Source: CAWVWD01 sp045106825
Lineage (GTDB): Bacteria > Bacteroidota > Bacteroidia > Chitinophagales > Saprospiraceae
Assembly: GCA_045106825.1 (NCBI GenBank)
Contig: JBGCFH010000118.1
Span: 16,851 to 80,850, forward strand
Reading direction: 5' to 3'
Length of the DNA stretch: 64,000 nucleotides
Below, piece after piece: positions 52,791-61,159 of the stretch; positions within the stretch are counted from its first letter, which is position 1, and every line of letters begins with the position of its first letter. A program made the translations under genes and the position numbers. The notes under the pieces are model-generated. The model worked only from the letters and a program-made list of their open reading frames with translations, had not been told where the DNA came from and ran no database searches.

Positions 52791-53399
52791 ATGGCATTTG
52801 AATTACCTGCATTACCTTATGCACACGATGCTTTAGAGCCGCATATTGATACTCGTACGATGGAAATTCATCATGGAAAACACCATGCTGGTTATACGAA
52901 AAAATTAAACGCTGCAATCGCTGGAACTGAACTTGAAGGAAAGTCTATAGAAGACATTTTAGCAAATGTTTCTGCACACGGTGCTGGTGTTCGTAATAAT
53001 GGTGGTGGATTTTATAATCACAGTTTGTTTTGGTCTGTGATGTCACCAAATGGTGGCGGAGAACCTACTGGCGAATTAGCGGAAGCTATCAACGCTGCTT
53101 ATGGTTCTTTTGATGATTTCAAAGCTGCTTTTGCAAAAGCAGCAGGAACTCGTTTTGGTTCAGGTTGGGCTTGGCTTTGTGTTCATGAAGGTGGAAAAGT
53201 GGAAGTTTGTTCTACTCCAAATCAAGATAATCCATTAATGGATGTTGACTCTTGTGGCGGAACTCCGATTTTAGGAATTGATGTTTGGGAACATGCTTAC
53301 TACTTGAATTATCAAAATCGTCGTCCTGACTATGTTCAAGCATTTTTTAATGTTGTAGATTGGAATGCAGTTGCGGAACGTTATGCAGCAGGAAAATAA
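52791..53399 (+). CDS. sodA: Superoxide dismutase, Mn/Fe family
   Basis: 202 residues. Metal ligands His27, His77, Asp164 and His168 are all in place (MEIHHGKHH, FYNHSLFW, DVWEHAYYL). NNGGGFYNHSLF has the Gly-rich pattern and STPNQDNPLM the Gln-bearing loop of Mn-type enzymes, so Mn or cambialistic use is most likely. It dismutates superoxide to O2 and H2O2 in the cytoplasm. Transcribed alone from a consensus-like promoter, with a good terminator. Confidence 0.96.
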   Translation: MAFELPALPYAHDALEPHIDTRTMEIHHGKHHAGYTKKLNAAIAGTELEGKSIEDILANVSAHGAGVRNNGGGFYNHSLFWSVMSPNGGGEPTGELAEAINAAYGSFDDFKAAFAKAAGTRFGSGWAWLCVHEGGKVEVCSTPNQDNPLMDVDSCGGTPILGIDVWEHAYYLNYQNRRPDYVQAFFNVVDWNAVAERYAAGK

Positions 53400-53425
53400 T
53401 TAATATTATTCTATAATAATTATAG

Positions 53426-53459
53426 AAAGTGGCACTTCTTCGGAAATGTCACTTTTTTT
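53426..53459 (+). terminator. Terminator after sod
   Basis: AAAGTG-GCACTTCTTCGGAAATG-TCACTTT with a UUCG loop and a following T-run, within 60 bp of the stop codon. Confidence 0.8.
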
Positions 53460-53560
53460 AGTTTTAGATAATCCGTAATACTTTTGATTTCTATTATTCG
53501 ATAAAATGATATTTTTTCTCAAAACCCAACCTTTTCAAAATCCAATTCCGTTATTCTAAT

Positions 53561-53992
53561 ATGAAAAATCTACTAACCATTTTGCTATTGTTTTTAGTTC
53601 ATTTTGTAAATGGACAAACTCCAAACCTAAAAGGAACTGTTACCGATTATGAGACAGGCGAAGTTATCATGTTTGTAACGGTTGTCATTTATCAAAATGA
53701 CACTTTAATACAAAAGACACAAACTGATTTTGATGGAAAATATAAACTCGGTAGTGTAAAAGCTGGAACGTATGATGTAGAATTTAGCTATTTGACTCAC
53801 CACACTAAGAAAGTATCTGGAGTTGTAATTTTTAAAAATAAAACGATTATGTTAAACATTAAAATGAATCAAGGTGTAGTGTTTGATTGTCCCGTTTATA
53901 TTTCACCTCCATCGCTTTATGAAGCAGATAATCTAACACAAGGCACAACCTTTTTTAGTAAAGAAATCCAACGAAGTCCACATAAAAATTAA
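53561..53992 (+). CDS. Carboxypeptidase-regulatory-like-domain secreted protein, paralogue 1
   Basis: 143 residues: signal peptide MKNLLTILLLFLVHFVNGQ, then a CarboxypepD_reg-like (B-type Ig) domain: LKGTVTDYETGEVIMFVTVV, QTDFDGKYKLGSVKAGTYDV, EFSYLTHHTKKVSGVVI. This domain normally lies at the start of TonB-dependent receptors. Here it is isolated, and the protein ends TTFFSKEIQRSPHKN. The next gene ends in the same way (AVFTAKEIGRSPHKN). Its 5' end is duplicated at 34892-34985. It may bind TonB/receptor components or be a stand-alone secreted domain; function unknown. Confidence 0.82.
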   Translation: MKNLLTILLLFLVHFVNGQTPNLKGTVTDYETGEVIMFVTVVIYQNDTLIQKTQTDFDGKYKLGSVKAGTYDVEFSYLTHHTKKVSGVVIFKNKTIMLNIKMNQGVVFDCPVYISPPSLYEADNLTQGTTFFSKEIQRSPHKN

Positions 53993-53996
53993 ATTT

Positions 53997-54758
53997 ATGA
54001 AAACCATATTTTCCATATTATTTTTTTGTTGCTTATCGCAAATAGTAGATGCGAAAATGGTGACGATTCGTGGTGAAATTCAAAATTATGACAAAGCTGA
54101 AATGGCTGATATTGTCATCTTATTAATGGATAAAAAAAATGAAAATAATTCTATTCAAATTAAAGTCGATAGTTTAGGACAATTTGAGATTGTGTTATCT
54201 AAACAGAATTATTATCAACTCAAAGTATATTCTAAAAAGTATCATAATATCACTAAAACCCTACGTTATCTTAGTGGTAAAGAAAAATCTATCATCATTG
54301 AATTAATCAAAAGACAAGAACCTTTAAATGTTGTCGCTATTCCAACATTCAACTATACTCAAAATATATCAAAACCAGATAGTTCTATCGTTTCTATCAA
54401 AGGAAAAGTCTTTGACGAAGCTGGAGAACCTCTCATGTTTGCCAGTGTTGCGATTTATAAAAATGGAGCTTTAGTTACAGGTGTGCAAACGGATTTTGAT
54501 GGAGAATTTTACTTCAATAGTTTAGAATATAGACTTTATGATATTGAAGTAAGTTATGTTGGTTATAATAGTGTAAGAATAGTTAATGTTATGGCTGTAA
54601 ATGATAAAATTACTTTCGTAAATATTGTAATGAAATCTGGTGTTGAAAGTATCTGTATTTGTAATCCTTATTCCGTTCCACTAATCGAACAGGATAACAC
54701 GACACAAGGTGCAGTTTTTACAGCAAAAGAAATCGGTCGAAGTCCACACAAAAATTAA
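53997..54758 (+). CDS. Carboxypeptidase-regulatory-like-domain secreted protein, paralogue 2
   Basis: 253 residues, start 5 bp after the stop of paralogue 1, so translationally coupled. Signal peptide (MKTIFSILFFCCLSQIVDAK), an N-terminal segment (MVTIRGEIQNYDKAEMADIV, VDSLGQFEIVLSKQNYYQLK) that looks like a decayed copy of the same fold, then the CarboxypepD_reg-like domain (SIKGKVFDEAGEPLMFASVA, TDFDGEFYFNSLEYRLYDIE). The end is GAVFTAKEIGRSPHKN, matching paralogue 1. Two Cys (ICICNP) lie before the end. Function unknown. Confidence 0.82.
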   Translation: MKTIFSILFFCCLSQIVDAKMVTIRGEIQNYDKAEMADIVILLMDKKNENNSIQIKVDSLGQFEIVLSKQNYYQLKVYSKKYHNITKTLRYLSGKEKSIIIELIKRQEPLNVVAIPTFNYTQNISKPDSSIVSIKGKVFDEAGEPLMFASVAIYKNGALVTGVQTDFDGEFYFNSLEYRLYDIEVSYVGYNSVRIVNVMAVNDKITFVNIVMKSGVESICICNPYSVPLIEQDNTTQGAVFTAKEIGRSPHKN

Positions 54759-54835
54759 AGATGTTAGACTGCTTTGCCATTAGATTTAATATATTAGATT
54801 TTTTCGAAGTAACTTAGATTTTTAGGTTGTTTGAT

Positions 54836-54945
54836 AATTTTTGCCAGTAGCAGCTGTCTTTAGTTGCCGTCTTTGTTTGAAATTATTTACGGCAGCTAAA
54901 GACAGCCGCTACGTAAAATAATAATTTTTGCTTTTGGCAAAAATT
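54836..54945. repeat. Nested inverted repeat, family C
   Basis: Outer AATTTTTGCCA...TGGCAAAAATT; inner GTAGCAGCTGTCTTTAGTTG (54847-54866) faces CAGCTAAAGACAGCCGCTAC (54893-54912). Shares the GTCTTTAGCTGCCG wording with the element at 19121-19261. It sits between the carboxypeptidase-like pair and the GNAT gene. Confidence 0.65.
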
Positions 54946-55076
54946 CTCAATAATCTAATTTTTTTATCAAAAAAAATATTGATTTTTGGCAAATCATTGC
55001 AACGAAAAGACTAAAATTGTTGCTTGTTTTAAGGTTAATAAGTCTATTGATAAATCAAAATTTTAAGATTACTATT

Positions 55077-55517
55077 ATGGAAATTATAAAAGCAAACACA
55101 ATACATCTAAAAGAATTGACTAAATTATTCGATGGTTATCGAGTGTTTTATAAACAAGAAAGCGATACTAAAGCGGCTGAAAAATTCTTAAAAGAAAGAT
55201 TAGAAAACGATGAATCTATTATTTTAATGGCTTTCGATGATAAAGGAAAAGGTGTAGGATTTACTCAATTATATCCGACTTTTTCATCTGTTTCGATGCA
55301 GAGATTTTATATCTTAAATGATTTGTTCGTATTGCCAACTTTGCGAGGTCAAGGTATTGGCGAAAGCCTACTGAATGCTGCAAAAGCATTGGCGAAAGCC
55401 AATAAATGGAAAGGTTTAGCACTCGAAACGGCAACGGATAATCCTGCTCAAAAACTTTATGAACGTTTAGGTTGGGAACGTAGCGATGATTTTTATCATT
55501 ACTTCTGGTCTTGTTAA
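55077..55517 (+). CDS. GNAT-family N-acetyltransferase
   Basis: 146 residues from MEIIKANTIHLKELTKLFDG (the frame stays open 60 bp upstream, but that part reads as non-coding). GNAT core: acetyl-CoA loop LPTLRGQGIGESLLNAAKAL (the QGIG is the P-loop like site), and the C-terminal ALETATDNPAQKLYERLGWE. The substrate cannot be predicted (amino acid, antibiotic or protein N-terminus are all possible). Terminator follows. Confidence 0.9.
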   Translation: MEIIKANTIHLKELTKLFDGYRVFYKQESDTKAAEKFLKERLENDESIILMAFDDKGKGVGFTQLYPTFSSVSMQRFYILNDLFVLPTLRGQGIGESLLNAAKALAKANKWKGLALETATDNPAQKLYERLGWERSDDFYHYFWSC

Positions 55518-55539
55518 AAAGCGTAGTTGCTAAAAAGAG

Positions 55540-55569
55540 AAAAGGCGATAACATCGTTATCGCCCTTTT
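55540..55569 (+). terminator. Terminator after GNAT gene
   Basis: AAAAGGCGATAAC-ATCG-TTATCGCCCTTTT: stem of about 12 bp with a 4-nt loop and T-rich 3' side. Confidence 0.85.
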
Positions 55570-55710
55570 CATTTACACAAAATACAAAACCCAGTAATTT
55601 TTGATATATAAATATTTGAGTTTCCTCAAATCGTATCATTCATTGTTCTATCTCTATATTAGAAAATAGTATGCCAAACTAATAAAGTCAATTTATTTTT
55701 TTAATTCTTT

Positions 55711-56631
55711 TTAAAATAACGCTATCACTTTTCCTTCATCAGAAGCATTAACTTCATAAACCAACGAACGAGTTCCTGCTTTACTTACGTGATAAACTTT
55801 TGTTCCAACTGGCCAGTCTTCCGCTCTTTTTTGTTGTGCACCAATCGGAAATCCATAACTAAATTTTTTTCCTTTTTTTCCATTTGGCCCACGAACGTAA
55901 AACTGTCTGCGTTGATTTGTATTATTTTTTAATTTGAACTTTACATAAACCAATTTTACCGTTTCCGTTTCTATCGTTTTCTTTTCTGTCTTAGAATAAA
56001 TAGCACCTTTTGACTTGATTTTTTTGTTAACCTTTGTCGGTGTTGTGTTGTAAACAACTTCACCATTTTCTGCGACAATGACTTCCAAATATTCAGCCGT
56101 ATCAAATTTTAATTTTCCACGACTCCAAACATTCGCATAGACTTTATTCGTTTTTAAAGCCGTTGCGTCAATCGTTCCAACTTCCGTTCCTGGGCGAAAA
56201 GTAGCGGCAGAACCTTCTAACACAACTGTTCCAACCAAAGGCATAACGCTAATATCTTTTGAATCTAAATTCTTAACCGTGACTTTGCTATAACCAGAAG
56301 TTGCAATACGATTTAGGTTTTGTACACCAATTTTGATTTGTACTTTTTCTGATGGTTGAATCCATTTGTCTTGTGTTATTTTTAATTGTCCATCTTCCGA
56401 ATTAATACCAATATAAGGTAAGATATTCTCATCAACGGTAATTTCAAAACTTGTTTCTTCTTGACAAGTAATGACGACATTCGCTACAAAATTCAAATCA
56501 AATTTTTCAAAATCGTCAATTTCGATTGTTTTCGTAATAATTTTCCCATTACCTTTGACTTGTGCCGATACACTAATTGTTACTAATAATAATACAATGA
56601 ACGCTGTTAATTTCACAAATTGATTTCTCAT
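55711..56631 (-). CDS. GIN-domain (DUF2807) secreted protein
   Basis: 306 residues. Signal peptide MRNQFVKLTAFIVLLLVTIS..SVSA then the DUF2807/GIN beta-helical domain: TKTIEIDDFEKFDLNFVANV, CQEETSFEITVDENILPYIG, and repeated EG/T.D/K-type turns (DISVMPLVGTVVLEGSAATF). After residue 210 a second basic domain (KFKLKNNTNQRRQFYVRGPN, GKKGKKFSYGFPIGAQQKRA) ends the protein; it is unlike the usual lone GIN protein. It follows an S41 peptidase gene on the same strand. Function unknown; these proteins are envelope-associated. Confidence 0.85.
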   Translation of the reverse strand: MRNQFVKLTAFIVLLLVTISVSAQVKGNGKIITKTIEIDDFEKFDLNFVANVVITCQEETSFEITVDENILPYIGINSEDGQLKITQDKWIQPSEKVQIKIGVQNLNRIATSGYSKVTVKNLDSKDISVMPLVGTVVLEGSAATFRPGTEVGTIDATALKTNKVYANVWSRGKLKFDTAEYLEVIVAENGEVVYNTTPTKVNKKIKSKGAIYSKTEKKTIETETVKLVYVKFKLKNNTNQRRQFYVRGPNGKKGKKFSYGFPIGAQQKRAEDWPVGTKVYHVSKAGTRSLVYEVNASDEGKVIALF

Positions 56632-56682
56632 GTTTTTTTAGTTTTAATTATTAATGTTTTTGCCTCGTTGAGACATTTTAAA

Positions 56683-58179
56683 TTATTGTTTGCTTTTGAT
56701 TAATGTTTTAATCGTTTCTACTTCTGTATCAATTCCGTTAATAATATCATTCACACTTCTTTCGACAATGACATCAGGTTTAATTCCTTCGTCAGGAATA
56801 TTATAGTCAACAGGTGCAGAGATTAATGGAATATCTAATTCAATTTTAGAATTTGGTAAGTTTAAGAAAAACATTCTTCCGCCAGTGATTCCTCGTTGGT
56901 TTCCGCCAGTTGTTTGTCCAACTAAAGTCGCTAAATTGTAACGTTTACAGTAAGTTGCCATGTTGAATGTTGCAGAACTATTTGCAGCATTACAAATCAC
57001 ATAAATATTACCTTTGAAGCGTTTTCTACTTGGAAACATTACTAATGGAATATCAGGGGTTTTATATTGAAAAAAGTCGTTTTCGATAGGTTTTACTTTT
57101 TTAGAAATATTATAAAAATCATTACTCCAAGTTGTGATATAAGGGCGTAAATTATCACGAACAACATCGTAACGAGAAATTGATTTTCCTAATCGAATAG
57201 TTGTTGTTTCCTGAATCATATATTTTGCTAATTCAATATAAACTTCATCTGATCCACCACCATTTCCACGAATATCAATAATGACATTCTCAATATTTTT
57301 ACGCTCAATCGTTTTAAAACAATCAGCGATAAAACCTTTCCAATCAAAATTTTTCATATTCCAAGTGACAAAAGTCCCAAAAGTGATTTTTGCTAAATCA
57401 TCTTGTAGAATCTCCAATTGCCATAAATCTTCATCATTCGAAGCTAAACAATTATTACATGTTTTATTCAATATTTCGAAGCGTTCTCCTCTTGTGATGG
57501 CTTGAACCGTTGTTGTGAATATTTCGCCATTTTTCAAATTGCGACAAGCTACATTGTACGTATTTTCGATAGGTGGAAATAACAAAGCGAAGTAAATATC
57601 AAAAGCTTCATATTTTCCAAAAGCAGTCAATTGCATATCATTGATACGAGCCAAATTATTACTTCCATCACCTTTGACAAGTGGCAAAAGTGCTTCTATA
57701 ATGCTTTTAATCGAATGACCATTTATCGAAGTAACTTCAACGCCACGTTGCAATCGGTCATCGTCAGAAGCGTTACGAGTTATTAACATCCGATTTTGGA
57801 TAAGGTCAAAAGTGAACGGTACTTTGTCCGCTTTGTTATGAATCAATTTTTTGATGTCGTCATTTTGATTCCAATAATTAGTATAAGTATGTCCACATTT
57901 GATTTTGTTCGCAAATCTTGAAAAGGCTAAGAACGCTTCGATTGTCGTCAAATCATTGTTTAGCACGTCTTCTAATTCATCGAAGTAGCCCAAAACTTCT
58001 TCTTCCGTTGAGAATCTGAACAAACCAGGATGTAATTCCCAATAGGCTTGTTTCAAAATTTTAAAATCTTCCTGTAAACCCGATTTTGAAATAATAACGT
58101 CTTTTGGTTGAACAAAATCTTGTGCGTAAGTCACCAAAGCAAGACACAAAATAATGATGGTTAATATTCTCGTTTTCAT
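56683..58179 (-). CDS. S41-family (CTP/tricorn-like) peptidase
   Basis: 498 residues. Signal peptide MKTRILTIIILCLALVTYAQ. Family S41 core: VIDIRGNGGGSDEVYIELAK near the middle, and the catalytic Ser/Lys-type region VICNAANSSATFNMATYCKR with LVGQTTGGNQRGITGGR. A PDZ-like region precedes it (VEVTSINGHSIKSIIEALLP). Such peptidases cleave C-terminal tails of periplasmic proteins. It lies upstream of the GIN-domain gene with a 51-bp gap, so both probably form one transcription unit. Confidence 0.9.
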   Translation of the reverse strand: MKTRILTIIILCLALVTYAQDFVQPKDVIISKSGLQEDFKILKQAYWELHPGLFRFSTEEEVLGYFDELEDVLNNDLTTIEAFLAFSRFANKIKCGHTYTNYWNQNDDIKKLIHNKADKVPFTFDLIQNRMLITRNASDDDRLQRGVEVTSINGHSIKSIIEALLPLVKGDGSNNLARINDMQLTAFGKYEAFDIYFALLFPPIENTYNVACRNLKNGEIFTTTVQAITRGERFEILNKTCNNCLASNDEDLWQLEILQDDLAKITFGTFVTWNMKNFDWKGFIADCFKTIERKNIENVIIDIRGNGGGSDEVYIELAKYMIQETTTIRLGKSISRYDVVRDNLRPYITTWSNDFYNISKKVKPIENDFFQYKTPDIPLVMFPSRKRFKGNIYVICNAANSSATFNMATYCKRYNLATLVGQTTGGNQRGITGGRMFFLNLPNSKIELDIPLISAPVDYNIPDEGIKPDVIVERSVNDIINGIDTEVETIKTLIKSKQ

Positions 58180-58328
58180 AAATGATTATTTTTTAATTTA
58201 ATTAGCACTGTTGTTTAAGTTGTGTTTTATAGTTTTTTTAGAACTATTAAAATTCATTTTCTTCGTGTTTGATAACACAAATGTGCAAGAATTGGTGGGA
58301 ATATTCGCTTCAAAATGAGATTTGAAAC

Positions 58329-58350
58329 GTCTCAAATTATATTTTGAGAC
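58329..58350. promoter_or_regulatory. Inverted repeat in divergent S41/HIT intergenic region
   Basis: GTCTCAAATTATATTTTGAGAC pairs 8-9 bp per arm. It stands in the middle of the 358-bp gap between divergent genes, a place suited to an operator; the rest of the gap is AT-rich with no clear feature. Confidence 0.35.
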
Positions 58351-58537
58351 CTTTTAGTGGGAAAAAAAGTGTTTTATAGTGCTTTTTGAAAAAAAAATAG
58401 AAAATTCAATATTTAAGAAAGCAACAATAATTTTTAATAAAATTCATTGTAAATCACTATTTTTAAGTTTTACAAAATGAATAAATTTGAATGACAGGTT
58501 ATTAACCTTAAATTCAAAATAAATAATACAAAAAATC

Positions 58538-58936
58538 ATGGCAAGTATTTTTACAAAAATTGTAAATGGCGACATTCCATCTTACAAAATTGCAGAAACG
58601 GAGGATTATTATGCGTTTTTAGACATTCGTCCATTGATGAAAGGACATACTTTGGTGATTCCAAAAGTAGAAGTTGATTATATTTTTGACTTAGAAGAGG
58701 AAACCTTAAAAGGATTGATGGCTTTCGCCAAAAAAGTAGCTAAAGCAATTGAAAAAACAATTGAATGTAATCGAATTTCGGTTGGTGTTTTTGGTTTAGA
58801 AGTTCCGCATGCACACATACATTTGATTCCGATGAATACAATGCGAGATGTTAATTTTGCGAAAGCACCATTACAATTATCAAGAGAAGAATTTGAAGAA
58901 ATTACAGCTGCTATTCAAGCGAATTTTAAAGATTAG
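58538..58936 (+). CDS. HIT-family (histidine triad) protein
   Basis: 132 residues. MASIFTKIVNGDIPSYKIAE, FLDIRPLMKGHTLVIPKVEV and the catalytic HAHIHLIP triad. HINT/PKCI-like members are nucleotide phosphoramidases (adenosine phosphoramidate or Ap4A-type hydrolysis). Cytoplasmic. Transcribed alone with a hairpin terminator. Confidence 0.93.
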   Translation: MASIFTKIVNGDIPSYKIAETEDYYAFLDIRPLMKGHTLVIPKVEVDYIFDLEEETLKGLMAFAKKVAKAIEKTIECNRISVGVFGLEVPHAHIHLIPMNTMRDVNFAKAPLQLSREEFEEITAAIQANFKD

Positions 58937-58949
58937 GATAATATAGATT

Positions 58950-58991
58950 GACCGAAAACTTGATGTATAAAACCAAGTTTTCGGTCTCTTT
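58950..58991 (+). terminator. Terminator after HIT gene
   Basis: GACCGAAAACTTG pairs with CAAGTTTTCGGTC over 13 bp with an 11-nt loop, followed by TCTTTAT. It also faces the end of trpA on the other strand. Confidence 0.8.
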
Positions 58992-59022
58992 ATCAGAGAT
59001 GTTTAACAACCTTTATATAGAT

Positions 59023-59802
59023 TTACGTTCTAATTCCCTTTACAAATTCTTCAATATCTTTTTCCAAATTCTCACTTCCGTTCAATAATCGAATAAAAGC
59101 ACTTCCGATAATCGCTCCCTTTGAAAATTCACAAGCGGTTTCAAAGGTCGCTTTATCATGAATTCCAAAACCCATTACGGTCGAATTTTTAAGATTCATA
59201 TTTTGAATTCGATTAAAATACGCCAACCGATTATCCGAAACGCCATCGCTTGTTTTTCCAGTAATACTATTATCCGAAACCATATAAATAAATCCGTCTG
59301 TATTCTCATCAATCATTCGAATTCGTTCTTCGGCAGTTTGTGGTGTAATTAATAAAATATTCGATAAGTTATATTTATCAAACATCGGTTTATACTGTTC
59401 GATATACAAATCAATCGGCAAATCAGGCAAAATCAAACCATCAATTCCAACTTCAACTGCTTTCTGACAAAATCGTTCGACACCAAACTGTTCCACAGGA
59501 TTCAAATATCCCATCAAAATCAAAGGCATTGAAACTGTTTTCCGAATATCCGCTAATTGTTCAAACAACAAATTCAGCGACATTCCATTATCCAAAGCGA
59601 CTTTATTCGACATCTGAATCGTTTCGCCATCCGCAACAGGATCAGAATAAGGCATTCCAATTTCTACCAAATCCACACCTGATTTTTCTAAACTTTCCAA
59701 AATCGTTTTGGTATCGTTTAGATTTGGAAATCCTGCGGTGAAAAATATCGACAAGATTTCTGATTGTTTATTTTTAAATAATTCTATAATTCTGTTTTTC
59801 AT
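59023..59802 (-). CDS. trpA: Tryptophan synthase alpha subunit
   Basis: 259 residues from MKNRIIELFKNKQSEILSIF (an upstream Met would place the start in the inter-gene repeat). Catalytic Glu47 and Asp58 are in VDLVEIGMPYSDPVADGETI; GLILPDLPIDLY, NILLITPQTAEERI and VMGFGIHDKATF are the other TIM-barrel landmarks. It splits indole-3-glycerol phosphate to indole, channelled to TrpB. Last gene of the trp unit here (order trpC, insertion, trpF, trpB, trpA). Confidence 0.96.
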   Translation of the reverse strand: MKNRIIELFKNKQSEILSIFFTAGFPNLNDTKTILESLEKSGVDLVEIGMPYSDPVADGETIQMSNKVALDNGMSLNLLFEQLADIRKTVSMPLILMGYLNPVEQFGVERFCQKAVEVGIDGLILPDLPIDLYIEQYKPMFDKYNLSNILLITPQTAEERIRMIDENTDGFIYMVSDNSITGKTSDGVSDNRLAYFNRIQNMNLKNSTVMGFGIHDKATFETACEFSKGAIIGSAFIRLLNGSENLEKDIEEFVKGIRT

Positions 59803-59814
59803 AAAAAATGTCTT

Positions 59815-59885
59815 GACACGAATTTCCATCAATTTCACTAATTATTAAAAAGAAAAAATTCGTGTAATTCGTGGAAATTCGTGTC
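59815..59885. repeat. Inverted repeat between trpB and trpA
   Basis: GACACGAATTTCCA and TGGAAATTCGTGTC are perfect arms (14 bp), with an inner ATTCGTGTAATTCGTGGAAA tandem. It fills the 90-bp gap between two translated, surely co-transcribed genes and so cannot be a full terminator. Confidence 0.7.
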
Positions 59886-59892
59886 CCAAAAA

Positions 59893-61068
59893 CTAAATAT
59901 ACTTCGAATAAGTCGCCAAATCCTTATCACCTCGACCCGACAAATTAATCACCACAACATCCGAAGATTTAAATTTCATTTTTTCCAAAGCCGCAATTGC
60001 ATGAGCTGACTCAATGGCAGGAATAATGCCTTCTACTCTACTGCACATAATCCCAGCGTCCATTGCTTCCCCATCCGTAACTGCCACAAATTTCGCTCGT
60101 CCAGTTTCAAACAAATGAGCATGAACGGGGCCAATTCCTGGATAATCCAAACCTGCCGAAATCGAATAAGGCTCAACAACTTGTCCATCAATCGTTTGCA
60201 TCAAAAGCGTTCGGCTTCCGTGCAAAATTCCAGATTTTCCAAGAACCGTTGTCGCTGCCGATTCCCCAGATTCTATGCCCAAACCAGCTGCTTCTATCGC
60301 AATCAACTGCACAGCCTCATCATTCAAATAATGATAAAACGCACCCATTGCATTACTTCCGCCACCAACACAAGCCAAGATATAATCAGGATTTTCCTTG
60401 CCAGTATGTTCCATTAATTGCCACTTCATTTCTTCACTAATCACCGCTTGAAACCTCGCCACCATATCAGGATAAGGATGAGGTCCAACCACCGAACCAA
60501 TGATATAATGCGTATCTTCAGGATTAGAAATCCAATGACGCATCGCTTCGTTAGTTGCATCTTTTAGTGTTCGACTTCCCGACTTTGCAGGCACAACCGT
60601 TGCACCTAATAATTTCATGCGTTCTACATTCGGCTTTTGTCGAGCAATATCAATTTCACCCATATACACGATACAAGGCATTCCCATCAACGCACAAGCC
60701 GTAGCCGTTGCAACGCCATGTTGCCCAGCACCAGTTTCTGCAATGATTTTCTTTTTGCCCAGCTTTTTCGCCACCAAAATCTGCCCAATTGTATTGTTAA
60801 TTTTGTGTGCGCCAGTATGATTCAAATCTTCTCGTTTGAGATAAATCGTCGTTCCATATTTCGCTGACAAACGTTTTGCCAAATACAGCGGCGAAGGTCG
60901 CCCAACATAGTCTTTCAACAGGTTCTGAAATTCCTTCTGAAAACTTTCCTCTTGAATAATATCCAAATACGTATCTTTCAATTCTTTGATATTCGGATAC
61001 AACATTTCGGGAATATACGCACCTCCGAAGTTGCCGTAAAATCCCTTTTCGTTTACTTGATATTTCAT
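59893..61068 (-). CDS. trpB: Tryptophan synthase beta subunit
   Basis: 391 residues. PLP-binding Lys89 in DLNHTGAHKINN, GAGQHGVATATACALMGMPC, CVGGGSNAMGAF (phosphate of PLP), and the C-terminal NLSGRGDKDLATYSKYI. All conserved; a TrpB1 type (with partner trpA). It condenses indole with serine to Trp. Overlap/neighbour gaps carry inverted repeats but no frame damage is seen. Confidence 0.97.
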   Translation of the reverse strand: MKYQVNEKGFYGNFGGAYIPEMLYPNIKELKDTYLDIIQEESFQKEFQNLLKDYVGRPSPLYLAKRLSAKYGTTIYLKREDLNHTGAHKINNTIGQILVAKKLGKKKIIAETGAGQHGVATATACALMGMPCIVYMGEIDIARQKPNVERMKLLGATVVPAKSGSRTLKDATNEAMRHWISNPEDTHYIIGSVVGPHPYPDMVARFQAVISEEMKWQLMEHTGKENPDYILACVGGGSNAMGAFYHYLNDEAVQLIAIEAAGLGIESGESAATTVLGKSGILHGSRTLLMQTIDGQVVEPYSISAGLDYPGIGPVHAHLFETGRAKFVAVTDGEAMDAGIMCSRVEGIIPAIESAHAIAALEKMKFKSSDVVVINLSGRGDKDLATYSKYI

Positions 61069-61076
61069 TTTTTATT

Positions 61077-61159
61077 TGTGTTGATGTGTTGATGTGCTGA
61101 TGTATTGAGGTTGTGTTCCATTGTAAGAACATCAACACATCAAGACATCAACACGTCAA
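61077..61159. repeat. ACATCAAC hairpin between trpF and trpB
   Basis: GTGTTGATGTGTTGATGTGC faces ACATCAACACATCAAGACAT. Its right arm runs into the last codons of trpF (CATCAACACGTCAATACATT encodes the C-terminal KCIDVLMS end), so the repeat supplies coding sequence. Same wording at 20776-20797. Confidence 0.65.
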
